From an uncultured Prochlorococcus sp. (lineage in GTDB: Bacteria > Cyanobacteriota > Cyanobacteriia > PCC-6307 > Cyanobiaceae), in the NCBI GenBank assembly GCA_902600475.1, contig CACKJM010000011.1, forward strand, positions 1 through 42,273: 42,273 bases of DNA, read 5' to 3'. The notes under the pieces are model-generated. The model worked only from the letters and a program-made list of their open reading frames with translations. It ran no database searches and was not told the origin of the DNA. How positions within the stretch are numbered: position 1 is the stretch's first letter; each line of letters opens with the position of its first letter. The position numbers and the translations under genes are program-made. Below, piece after piece: positions 9,189 through 18,331 of this stretch.

Positions 9189-9500
9189 TTAGCCAACTAC
9201 AGCTAAAATATCTTTTTCAGAGAGCAAGACATATTCATCTCCTCCCAATTTAATGTCTGTTCCAGCATATTTGCTGTATAAGACTTTATCGCCAATACTC
9301 ACTTCTGGAGTTTGTCGAGAACCATCGTCATTAAGCTTCCCAGGACCTACCTGAGCAACTTCTCCAACCTGTGGTTTTTCTTTAGCTGAATCAGGCAAAA
9401 GTATGCCCCCAGCAGTTTTTTCCTCAGATGCGGAAACTTTAATAAATATTCTATCTCCCAGTGGTTTTACTGTAGAGACTGTAAGTGAAACAGCTGCCAT
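9189..9500 (-). CDS. groS: Co-chaperonin GroES
   Basis: The 103-residue protein is the 10-kDa lid of the GroEL cavity. It shows [34 protein letters not shown], where [11 protein letters not shown] is the mobile loop that docks on GroEL, then [31 protein letters not shown] and the C-terminal ILAVVG. The first seven or so residues ([10 protein letters not shown]) are a short extension typical of cyanobacterial GroES. It is the first gene of the groESL operon. A K-box-like element lies 117 bases upstream and no CIRCE element was found, which bears on how heat and light control it. Confidence 0.98.
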
Positions 9501-9524
9501 AGATTAATGGAGGATCATAATTGA

Positions 9525-9537
9525 GACGCTTTGCGTC
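9525..9537. repeat. Perfect small hairpin in the groES leader
   Basis: GACGC (9525-9529), TTT, GCGTC (9533-9537) form a five-base-pair, GC-rich hairpin 24 bases before the groES ATG. In such AT-rich DNA this is a notable local structure. It may stabilise the mRNA or affect translation start; nothing more can be said. Confidence 0.55.
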
Positions 9538-9549
9538 ATAAAAATGGAA

Positions 9550-9561
9550 AGAGAATTCTCT
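9550..9561. repeat. 12-bp perfect palindrome upstream of groES
   Basis: AGAGAATTCTCT at 9550-9561 is a perfect 12-bp palindrome between the groES leader hairpin and the K-box-like site. It could be a dimer binding site or chance. Confidence 0.5.
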
Positions 9562-9616
9562 ATCCGTATCATCAACAACATAATCTGCTAAGCAGCATTT
9601 AAACCATACTTTAACT

Positions 9617-9632
9617 GTGCGGGTGGCCGAAC
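9617..9632 (-). promoter_or_regulatory. K-box-like element upstream of groESL
   Basis: The complement of 9617-9632 reads GTTCGG-CCAC-CCGCAC. It fits every fixed position of the cyanobacterial groE K-box as I remember it (GTTCGG-NNAN-CCNNAC), a heat- and light-responsive element described for groESL regulation without HrcA/CIRCE. It lies on the coding strand of groES, 117 bases before the ATG. I found no exact partner N-box (GATCTA) and no CIRCE (TTAGCACTC-N9-GAGTGCTAA). The GC-rich block stands out in AT-rich DNA. Confidence 0.65.
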
Positions 9633-9678
9633 CCATTTAACGAATCTACCCACGAGATGGTAGTATTTTCGGATTATG

Positions 9679-9696
9679 AGCTGTATAAAATCAGCT
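9679..9696 (+). promoter_or_regulatory. Inverted repeat framing a possible -10 box of atpD
   Basis: AGCTG (9679-9683) and CAGCT (9692-9696) are perfect inverted arms around TATAAAAT (9684-9691), which looks like a -10 box. It is 22 bases before the atpD ATG. If the -10 is used, a protein bound to the arms would cover the promoter; if transcription starts further up, the arms form a hairpin with an eight-base loop. Confidence 0.5.
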
Positions 9697-9712
9697 ATTC
9701 ATCACCAATTAA

Positions 9713-11179
<1,467 letters not shown>

Positions 11180-11223
11180 GTATCTAAATTTATTAAAATT
11201 AACCTCTAAGTAATTAAAAATTA

Positions 11224-11628
11224 ATGGCAATTTCTCTTAAAGTATTAGCCCCAAATAAAAATGTTTATCAAGGCGAAGCTGAAGAAGTGATTCTTCCTAG
11301 TACTACTGGTCAACTTGGTATACTACCAGGACATATTTCTTTAGTTACGGCTATTGATATTGGTGTTTTAAGGCTAAGAATGAATTCTCAGTGGAAATCA
11401 ATAGCTTTAATGGGGGGCTTCGCTGAGATTGAATCAGATGAAGTTATAGTTCTCGTAAATAATGCAGAAATTGGAACTGAAATTAATGTTCAAAACGCTG
11501 AACAAGAGCTTAAAGACGCAAAATTAAAAATTAATAAATTCTCTGAGAATGAAAAAAATCCAGAGAAAATAAAAGCCTTGCGAGAGATTTCCAAGGCCGA
11601 GGCTAGAATTCAAGCGGCAAAAAACTAA
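11224..11628 (+). CDS. atpC: ATP synthase F1 epsilon subunit
   Basis: The 134-residue protein is the epsilon subunit, part of the rotating stalk and a brake on ATP hydrolysis. The N-terminal beta sandwich shows [38 protein letters not shown] and [19 protein letters not shown]. The rest is a two-helix C-terminal domain rich in Lys and Glu ([16 protein letters not shown]). It starts 44 bases after atpD and surely shares its mRNA. Its stop lies two bases from the end of the convergent PSRP-3 gene, with no strong terminator between them. In the older cyanobacterial naming atpE was sometimes used for epsilon. Confidence 0.97.
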   Translation: MAISLKVLAPNKNVYQGEAEEVILPSTTGQLGILPGHISLVTAIDIGVLRLRMNSQWKSIALMGGFAEIESDEVIVLVNNAEIGTEINVQNAEQELKDAKLKINKFSENEKNPEKIKALREISKAEARIQAAKN

Positions 11629-11630
11629 TT

Positions 11631-12107
11631 TTAGGCAGTTCCACAAAACGCAACTTCTGGAAACTTTAACTTGGCTTCTTCTAATTTTTTTGTTTTACCC
11701 TCTTCTTGCCAATAATTTATTACTTCTGTAGCTTTATTTAATATTTCAACTCTTTCATTATCTGTAATCCAACCTTTATTTTCTAATTCACTTTTTAATT
11801 TTTCCCATGCATCATCTCTTGGCCAAAAATAATAAGCAGTGAGCGGGCTTGGACCTCCCCCAACTATTTGATCAACAGCTAAAGCAACATTATCAGGTAA
11901 CCACAAGACTTTAATAATAAACCTTCCTTCGTCAGGTTTAGGGGTATAACCAGAAGGTACTCCATCTTCATCGATTGTGGCAGCTGCTAATACAGCTGAA
12001 GCACCCAACATTCCTGAATTAGGTGAAGAATTTTTAGTTTTTGTCGCATCACTATTTTTTTCTTTTGTTTTTGTTGAATTTTGATTTAAATTATCTGATG
12101 AGGTCAT
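11631..12107 (-). CDS. Ribosomal protein PSRP-3 / Ycf65 with N-terminal extension
   Basis: Residues 62-155 match the PSRP-3/Ycf65 family (PF04839), a 30S ribosomal protein shared by cyanobacteria and plastids (now cS23). The signature is [57 protein letters not shown] and a terminal FPEVAFCG. The family core is about 100 residues. Here about 60 residues precede it: a low-complexity Ser/Thr/Lys/Asn tract (1-31) and an Ala-rich segment ([15 protein letters not shown]). That extension is probably disordered and may bind RNA or be a start-site choice effect, but there is no internal ATG before Met33. The gene is convergent with atpC and upstream of nothing on its strand. Confidence 0.88.
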   Translation of the reverse strand: MTSSDNLNQNSTKTKEKNSDATKTKNSSPNSGMLGASAVLAAATIDEDGVPSGYTPKPDEGRFIIKVLWLPDNVALAVDQIVGGGPSPLTAYYFWPRDDAWEKLKSELENKGWITDNERVEILNKATEVINYWQEEGKTKKLEEAKLKFPEVAFCGTA

Positions 12108-12212
12108 TCACTTAGGTGTGTTTAATAAATAATTTATCAGTTTATGGTCACATTTTGATTGATTTGTTCAAAATTTCTTGATTTTAGTTATTGATGATTT
12201 ATGAAAAAAATT

Positions 12213-12377
12213 TTATCTATCATTAGAAACTTGATAAAAATCATAAATTTTAGCCTCCAAGGAATCCCAAAGATCTTTAGGTATGTCGTTTTCTTCTGCA
12301 AACATTCCCAACTGACTAGCCAAGCCTCTCGCTTTAGAGAGATTTGAATCTGAATCATATGAATCAAGCTTATTCAT
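12213..12377 (-). CDS. Small hypothetical protein, 54 residues
   Basis: An open frame from ATG (complement of 12375-12377) to TAA (complement of 12213-12215) encodes a 54-residue acidic protein starting MNKLDSYDSDSNLSKARGLA. It continues with SQLGMFAEENDIPKDLWDSL and a terminal helix (EAKIYDFYQVSNDR). It looks like two helices with an N-terminal polar tail, with no membrane segment or Cys. Amino-acid pattern and codon use are those of a real protein rather than a shadow frame. It lies between pepP and PSRP-3 on the same strand, 53 bases after the pepP stop. I do not recognise the family. Confidence 0.65.
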   Translation of the reverse strand: MNKLDSYDSDSNLSKARGLASQLGMFAEENDIPKDLWDSLEAKIYDFYQVSNDR

Positions 12378-12430
12378 TTTTAAACTTTAAACTTTATAAA
12401 AAATAATTCTATTACCTTTATAAGTCAAAT

Positions 12431-13756
12431 TTAAAATTCTAAATCAGAAATTTCTTTCAGGGCAGCAATACTTAAGACTTCTGGGTTGGAATCTTTAATC
12501 AGGACATCGTCTTCAATCCTTATTCCAATACCTTTCCATTTTTCATCAATATTAGGTTGTCCTTCAGGGACTGGAATCCTATCGCTTATATAAATACCAG
12601 GTTCTACGGTAAGAATCATTCCATTTTGTAATGGCACTTCGTAGTCTCCCATTCTATAAGCTCCAACATCATGAACATCTAAGCCTAGCCAATGTCCAGT
12701 TCTATGCATGTAAAGATGTTTATATAGTTGGTTCTGAATTATCTCCTCAGTACTGCCAGACAATAAACCAATTTCTTTTAATCCCTCAACAAGAATTATT
12801 AAAGCTGCATTATGAACGGTACTAGAATTTGATCCAGTTACAGCACTTTTAATTGCAGTTTTCTGAGCATTTAATACAATTTCGTAGATAGCTTTTTGCT
12901 CTTTAGAAAATTTACCACCAATTGGAATTGTTCTTGTTATGTCTCCATTGTAATAATCAGTTAATGAGCAGCCAGCATCTACCAACAATAAATCTTCCTT
13001 ATTCAAGGATGAGTTGTTTGAAGTGTAATGCAAAATACAGGCATTATCTCCTGAAGCAACAATAGAATTATATGCCGGTCCTCTAGCCCCTTTTTCCAAA
13101 AAGAATCCCTCTATAAGACCCTGAATTTGTCTTTCATTTTTTTTAGATGAGATGGATTTTCTAACTAGTTCATGAGCTTCTGCTGAAATATTAACGGCCT
13201 CTTTCATTCTCATAATTTCAAATTCACTTTTAATTAACCTCATTTCATTTAAATAAATTTCTGGAGATTTTATAGAATTTGCACCAATCCCCGATCTTGA
13301 ACGCTTTTCAAGTTGTCTGGAAAATATCTCCAATACAATATTTTCGATTAATGGATGCTTACCAATTGAAAAAACAACTTCATCACACCCTTCTATATAA
13401 CCTGGAAGGAAATCTCGCAGTTCATTTATTGAGTGAGCCTTATCAGCCTTAAACTCTTTTTCAGCGCCCTCTATGCCCCATCTAAAGCCATGCCACACTT
13501 CACTAATAATATCTTTGGGAGAAACAAACAAAATAAATCTCTCTCCCTTTGGTTTATGAGATAAGAAAAGCGCAATTGCATCAGGCTCATCAAAACCAGT
13601 TAAATACCAAAAGTTACTATCTTGTCTAAAAGGATATTCACAATCCGCATGGTGCTTTACAAGATTGGCACCAGGAATAATAGCAGCTTTCCCTTCTAAT
13701 TTTTCTAAGAAAATTTCTCTTCTTTTCTCAAATACTTTATTATCAAAGTTAGACAT
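12431..13756 (-). CDS. pepP: Xaa-Pro aminopeptidase (aminopeptidase P, M24B)
   Basis: The 441-residue enzyme removes N-terminal residues that precede proline, using two Mn2+ ions. The N-terminal creatinase-like domain includes the DSNFWYLTGFDEPDA stretch and a GFRWGIEGAE segment. The C-terminal pita-bread domain has the five metal ligands in order: DAGCSLTDYY (Asp), NGDITRTIP (Asp), MHRTGHWLGLDVHDVG (His), TVEPGIYI (Glu) and GIRIEDDVLI (Glu). Length matches E. coli PepP (441). It is cytoplasmic and a housekeeping gene, divergent from the CNNM gene with 73 bases between them, and followed by a 54-residue unknown protein. Confidence 0.95.
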   Translation of the reverse strand: MSNFDNKVFEKRREIFLEKLEGKAAIIPGANLVKHHADCEYPFRQDSNFWYLTGFDEPDAIALFLSHKPKGERFILFVSPKDIISEVWHGFRWGIEGAEKEFKADKAHSINELRDFLPGYIEGCDEVVFSIGKHPLIENIVLEIFSRQLEKRSRSGIGANSIKSPEIYLNEMRLIKSEFEIMRMKEAVNISAEAHELVRKSISSKKNERQIQGLIEGFFLEKGARGPAYNSIVASGDNACILHYTSNNSSLNKEDLLLVDAGCSLTDYYNGDITRTIPIGGKFSKEQKAIYEIVLNAQKTAIKSAVTGSNSSTVHNAALIILVEGLKEIGLLSGSTEEIIQNQLYKHLYMHRTGHWLGLDVHDVGAYRMGDYEVPLQNGMILTVEPGIYISDRIPVPEGQPNIDEKWKGIGIRIEDDVLIKDSNPEVLSIAALKEISDLEF

Positions 13757-13829
13757 AAATTGGTATTGGCGTGTTTTTAAAAAAGATGGAAGAATGAATT
13801 AAAAAAGATTTAGTATTTAATCTATTTTA

Positions 13830-14810
13830 ATGGAACCAAATGCTTACGGTTTAATTTTACTTATATTAATTATCTTAATTGGGTCAGCATGTTGTTCGGG
13901 AGTAGAAGCGGCTTTTTTAGCAGTAAATTCAATTAGAATTTTAGAGATTGCCTCAAGACAAAAACCTAAAAGTTCCGCTAATCAACTCCTTAAGCTGAGG
14001 AAACATCTCGGGAGGACTTTAACTGTAATTACAATTACTAATAATGGATTCAATATAATTGGAAGTCTTATTTTAGGAGTATACGGTGCCTTAGTAATAA
14101 ATAGTAATTATGGCTTAACTCTCTTTTCAATTACTTTTTATATTCTGGTTGTCTTAGTTGGAGAAGTATTGCCTAAAGCTCTTGGTACAAGATTTTCAGT
14201 CCAAATAGCATTGTTATCTGTTCCAATCCTGAGACTATTAAATAGTTTAATGAGGCCATTCTTAATATTAATAGAGCAGATATTTCCTGTTATTACTGCA
14301 GAAAATGAAATTTCAACTGATGAAGAAGAAATTAGACAAATGGCAAAAATTGGAAGTCAGAAAGGTTTAATAGAAGCTGATGAAGCAGCAATGATATTTA
14401 AGGTTTTTCAATTAAATGATTTGAAAGCTAAAGATTTAATGACTCCCAGGGTATCAGCACCTTGTCTTGATGGTTCATCGAGTCTTAATGAAATTTCAAA
14501 ACTTATAATGTCAGACAACTCCCCATGGTGGGTTATTTTGGGAGATAAAGTTGACAAAATACAAGGGGTAGTTAAACGTGAACATATGTTAGAAGAATTA
14601 ATTAATGGCGAAAATAAAAAATTATTATCAGAAATTTGTGAACCTGTGGACTATATTCCCGAAATGATTAAGGCAGATCAATTATTAACAAGATTTGACA
14701 AGAATCATAAAGGAGTGAAAGTAGTAGTAGATGAATTTGGGGGATTTGTGGGAATTATTGGTGCAGAAGCTGTGCTATCTGTATTAGCTGGATGGTGGAA
14801 AAATAAATGA
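13830..14810 (+). CDS. CNNM/CorC-type membrane protein (DUF21 plus CBS pair)
   Basis: The 326-residue protein has an N-terminal DUF21/CNNM membrane domain with about three to four hydrophobic segments (residues 5-30, 60-85, 90-115, 125-150). A cytoplasmic CBS-pair region follows, containing LKAKDLMTPRVSAPCLD, PWWVILGDKVDKIQGVVKRE and VVVDEFGGFVGIIG. The family (hemolysin-C or CorC-like) is linked to Mg2+ and other divalent ion efflux. The usual C-terminal CorC/HlyC transporter-associated domain is absent, since the protein stops soon after the second CBS motif. It begins a tight run of genes; the GTPase overlaps its stop by four bases (ATGA). Confidence 0.85.
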   Translation: MEPNAYGLILLILIILIGSACCSGVEAAFLAVNSIRILEIASRQKPKSSANQLLKLRKHLGRTLTVITITNNGFNIIGSLILGVYGALVINSNYGLTLFSITFYILVVLVGEVLPKALGTRFSVQIALLSVPILRLLNSLMRPFLILIEQIFPVITAENEISTDEEEIRQMAKIGSQKGLIEADEAAMIFKVFQLNDLKAKDLMTPRVSAPCLDGSSSLNEISKLIMSDNSPWWVILGDKVDKIQGVVKREHMLEELINGENKKLLSEICEPVDYIPEMIKADQLLTRFDKNHKGVKVVVDEFGGFVGIIGAEAVLSVLAGWWKNK

Positions 14811-16051
14811 TGAAAAAATTAAAGATTAATAAAAATTATCTTCTTTTAAAGAAATGGTGGGAGACAATAGACCTTACCAACTATGAAAAAAGCTTTTTTA
14901 ATAGAGAAATAATTTCTTTCAATCAACAACTTTTTAGACTCAAAGAAAAAAAAATAAGGATTGGTATTTATGGAAAATCAGGGGTAGGTAAATCCTCTGT
15001 TTTAAATTCTTTATTAAAAAAAGAAATCTTCAAAGTAGATATAATCAATGGGTCTACAAGAAAAATACAAATTGAAGAATGGATCCTTAAAGGTCAAACT
15101 CCTCAAAGTATTGAGTTACTGGATTCGCCAGGATTTGATTTCTGCAATGTTGAGTTTCCTGATAAAGTCTACTCTCCTATAAATCATTCAGATCTTATTT
15201 TATTTTTAGTTGCAGGAGATATAAATAGAAATGAAGTAAGTGAAATCAGTTCTTTGTTAAAAAATGGAAAAAAAATTATTATAGTTTTTAATAAAGTTGA
15301 TCTTTTCAAAGAAAATCAAATCCAAGAAATAATAGAAAATATAAAATCTAAGCTGCCAAAAGATTTAAATATTCCCATAATCATTAATCATGAATACAAT
15401 CTTAAAAATTACATAGCAAAAATAATAAACCAACATGGAGAAATTTTATTAACGTTAAATTCTCTTCAATTGGCTGACAAATTATTTCTACAGATAAAAG
15501 AGGAAAGATTAAAGAGGAGGCAGAAATTGGCTCAGTCAACAATTGGTAAATTTTCGACCATTAAGGCATCAGCAGTCGCTCTTAACCCTTTTATTTTGTT
15601 AGATGTAGCTGGTAGTTTTGCACTAGATACTGCATTAATTAGTGAATTAAGCAAGATTTATGGCTTGAATTTAAAAGCTGAATCTACAAGGAAATTATTC
15701 AAAAATATATCTATTAATAATTTATTTTTGGGAGTTACTCAAGTTGGCATAAATACATCTTTCAGCCTTATTAAAAAAGTGATCTTGTTTACAGCACCTT
15801 TTACAAGCGGACTATCATTATTACCCTATGGACCCATAGCAATAATTCAAGCAGCAGTTGCAGTTCAATCTACAAAAATACTAGGTAAATTAGCTGCTAA
15901 AGAAATATTTAAAAGAAGCAAAATGTCTTACATGGAACCTTCCCTCATGATCAAAAATATAAATTTTAAAGAAAAAGAGATTTTCAACCACATCAATACT
16001 TACTTATCTAATAGGAATTTAAGTAATAATTTTGTAAATTTTCTACCTTAA
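14807..16051 (+). CDS. Era-like GTPase with hydrophobic C-terminal region (DUF697-like)
   Basis: The 414-residue protein has a TrmE/Era-type GTPase domain: G1 GKSGVGKS at 56-63, G3 DSPG at 106-109 and G4 NKVD near 161-164. A Thr for switch I is probably in NGSTRKIQIE. After it comes a region with long hydrophobic helices (ALNPFILLDVAGSFALDTALI, LLPYGPIAIIQAAVAVQSTK) that resembles DUF697, suggesting membrane attachment. A second ATG follows the first directly. It overlaps the CNNM gene by four bases and is followed seven bases later by nadD, so it is in an operon. The cellular role of this cyanobacterial GTPase family is unknown to me; linkage to a membrane ion transporter is a hint only. Confidence 0.82.
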   Translation: MMKKLKINKNYLLLKKWWETIDLTNYEKSFFNREIISFNQQLFRLKEKKIRIGIYGKSGVGKSSVLNSLLKKEIFKVDIINGSTRKIQIEEWILKGQTPQSIELLDSPGFDFCNVEFPDKVYSPINHSDLILFLVAGDINRNEVSEISSLLKNGKKIIIVFNKVDLFKENQIQEIIENIKSKLPKDLNIPIIINHEYNLKNYIAKIINQHGEILLTLNSLQLADKLFLQIKEERLKRRQKLAQSTIGKFSTIKASAVALNPFILLDVAGSFALDTALISELSKIYGLNLKAESTRKLFKNISINNLFLGVTQVGINTSFSLIKKVILFTAPFTSGLSLLPYGPIAIIQAAVAVQSTKILGKLAAKEIFKRSKMSYMEPSLMIKNINFKEKEIFNHINTYLSNRNLSNNFVNFLP

Positions 16052-16058
16052 AATTTTA

Positions 16059-16637
16059 ATGATTAATAGTATTGCTTTATTTGGTACTAGTGCAGATCCA
16101 CCTACCATTGGACATAAAAAAATACTTGAAGAATTATCAAAAATTTATGCTTTTACTATTAGCTATGTGAGCAATAACCCCAAAAAAAAGCACATAGAGG
16201 ATATATCAATTCGTAGCCATTTATTAAAAACTCTTATTGAAGATTTAGATAATCCTAAAATTTTATTTAATCAAAGTGTTAGTAGCCAATGGGCATTAGA
16301 GTCAATCAAAAAATGTAAAGAAATTTATAAATTTAATAATTTGGATTTTGTTATTGGGAGTGATTTAATTAAAGATATTTTCTACTGGAAAAATTTTGAC
16401 AAGATTATTTTGGAGGTGAGTTTTTTTATAATTTTAAGAGAGGGATATCCTGTTTCATCAAATAATATTGAAATGTTAGAAAATAAAAAAGTGAAATTTA
16501 AGATTTCGACCATCAAAATTCCAGAAACTTCAAGCTCTAATTTTAGATTAAATTTTAATTGTTCTAATTTACCAACGTCATTAATAGATATAGTTAAGAA
16601 TAATAAATTATATGATTCTACAAGATTAGTTGAATGA
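16059..16637 (+). CDS. nadD: Nicotinate-nucleotide adenylyltransferase
   Basis: The 192-residue enzyme joins AMP from ATP to nicotinate mononucleotide, giving deamido-NAD. The nucleotidyltransferase motif LFGTSADPPTIGHKKI is at about 7-22; its GH pair (His19) and Thr in the T/HxGH signature are intact. VIGSDLIKDIFYWKNFDKI near 104-122 is the usual GaD.l..l..W motif, and ETSSSNFR near 160 stands for SSTxIR. Length is normal for NadD. It overlaps nadE by four bases (ATGA), so deamido-NAD synthesis and amidation are coupled in one operon. Confidence 0.9.
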   Translation: MINSIALFGTSADPPTIGHKKILEELSKIYAFTISYVSNNPKKKHIEDISIRSHLLKTLIEDLDNPKILFNQSVSSQWALESIKKCKEIYKFNNLDFVIGSDLIKDIFYWKNFDKIILEVSFFIILREGYPVSSNNIEMLENKKVKFKISTIKIPETSSSNFRLNFNCSNLPTSLIDIVKNNKLYDSTRLVE

Positions 16638-18331
16638 AGTTTTTACTTGCTCAAATAAATCCAGTTGTTGGAGATTTAGAGGGCAATGCAAAAAAAATAC
16701 TAAATATTGCTTCGAAAGCTTGCTCAATTTCGGCTGATTTAGTTCTTACTCCAGAATTGTCATTATGGGGTTATCCAGCAAATGACTTACTTTTAAAAAA
16801 AAATTTGATCAAAAATCAATATCAAATAATTGATCAATTAGCCTTAGATATAAATAAAAAATATAGAAACTTAAGTATCACAGTAGGGATAGCTGAGATA
16901 ATAAATGATTCTTTTTTCCCAAACCTTTATAATTCTATTGCGTTGATTGAGGGCGGTGAATGGAAAATAATTGCTCGTAAAATAATTCTTCCTACTTACG
17001 AAGTATTTGATGAGAAAAGATACTTTAGATCAGAAGAGCAAGTTTCCGTATTGGTAAAAAAAATTAAAAATAAAACTTTGCGACTTGGCTTTACTATATG
17101 TGAGGATTTATGGGTCAACAAAGATATAGAAGGCAGAGGAATTCATAAAAAAAATCCTATTATTGATATAAAGAAAAAAAAAGTTGATATTTTAATAAAT
17201 TTATCAGCCTCCCCGTATACTTTCAAAAAGTTTGAACTTAGATCCAAAGTTTCCAGTTTTGCTGCACAATATCTTCAAGTACCTCTGATTTATGTAAACC
17301 AGATTGGAGCAAATGATAATTTAATTTTTGATGGAAGTAGTTTTATCCTTGATAAGAATGGATATAAAATTAAACAACTTAAATCTTTTTCAGAAGAGCT
17401 CTCCAGTTGGGAAATTCATCAAACAAAACCTGAAAAAAATAAATCTGAAAACTCTGAGATGTCATTAATTTTTGATGCATTAGTCCTTGGTGTTAAAGAT
17501 TATGCAAAAAAATGTGGATTTAAAACAGCTTTAATTGGATTAAGCGGTGGCATTGATTCCGCACTTGTTTCAGTAATTGCAACAGCCGCACTTGGAAGTG
17601 ATAATATTTATTGCGTTTCAATGCCATCTAAATGGAGCTCATCTCATTCAAAGAGTGATGCAAAAGATTTAGCTAGAAGGTTAAATATAAATTTCAAAAG
17701 TATCCCAATTGAAAAGTTGATGGCCTCTTTTGAAGAGTCTTTTATAAAAACCATAGATTTCGAAATGGCTGAAATAACAAATCAAAATATTCAGTCAAGG
17801 ATAAGAGGAACGCTTCTGATGGCTTTAGCAAATCAAGAAAAGCATTTATTACTTTCAACAGGTAATAAATCGGAACTCGCCGTAGGCTATTGCACACTTT
17901 ATGGTGATATGAATGGAGGATTATCTGTAATAGGGGATTTATATAAGAGTAATGTTTTTAAATTATGCAATTGGCTTGATAGTAAAGATTCAATTAATCA
18001 CAGAAAATCATATATGTTAAATGTGAATGTAGATATAATTGGAGAAAATATACGTAAAAAGGCTCCGAGTGCCGAATTAGGGCCTAATCAATTAGATAGT
18101 GATTCTCTCCCACCTTATTCCATTTTAGATAATATTCTGAAAGGGATTATTGAAGAGAAAAAAGATTTAAAACAACTTGAAAAAGATGGTTATAAAAAAG
18201 AATTAATTTTAAAAATAATCTCACTTATAAAAAAAGCGGAATTTAAAAGGAAACAGGCTCCTCCAATTCTAAAATTAAGCAGTCAATCATTGGGAAGTGA
18301 CTGGAGAGTTCCCATAGCAATATCATATTAA
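16634..18331 (+). CDS. nadE: Glutamine-dependent NAD+ synthetase
   Basis: The 565-residue enzyme turns deamido-NAD to NAD using glutamine and ATP. The N-terminal nitrilase-type amidase has the Glu-Lys-Cys triad in TPELSLWGYP (Glu41), RKIILPTYEVFDEKRYF (Lys116) and FTICEDLW (Cys156). The C-terminal synthetase has the P-loop GLSGGIDSAL at about 302-311, a GNKSELAVGYCTLYGDMNGG segment and the terminal KRKQAPPILKLS. Length is right for the two-domain form. It is the last gene of the CNNM-GTPase-nadD-nadE run, and its stop overlaps the stop of the convergent DUF3326 gene. Confidence 0.97.
   Translation: MKFLLAQINPVVGDLEGNAKKILNIASKACSISADLVLTPELSLWGYPANDLLLKKNLIKNQYQIIDQLALDINKKYRNLSITVGIAEIINDSFFPNLYNSIALIEGGEWKIIARKIILPTYEVFDEKRYFRSEEQVSVLVKKIKNKTLRLGFTICEDLWVNKDIEGRGIHKKNPIIDIKKKKVDILINLSASPYTFKKFELRSKVSSFAAQYLQVPLIYVNQIGANDNLIFDGSSFILDKNGYKIKQLKSFSEELSSWEIHQTKPEKNKSENSEMSLIFDALVLGVKDYAKKCGFKTALIGLSGGIDSALVSVIATAALGSDNIYCVSMPSKWSSSHSKSDAKDLARRLNINFKSIPIEKLMASFEESFIKTIDFEMAEITNQNIQSRIRGTLLMALANQEKHLLLSTGNKSELAVGYCTLYGDMNGGLSVIGDLYKSNVFKLCNWLDSKDSINHRKSYMLNVNVDIIGENIRKKAPSAELGPNQLDSDSLPPYSILDNILKGIIEEKKDLKQLEKDGYKKELILKIISLIKKAEFKRKQAPPILKLSSQSLGSDWRVPIAISY

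Noticed and set aside
9451..9636. Minus-strand frame of 61 codons before groES
   Set aside because: It overlaps the groES start and regulatory region in another frame, and its product has no protein-like pattern.
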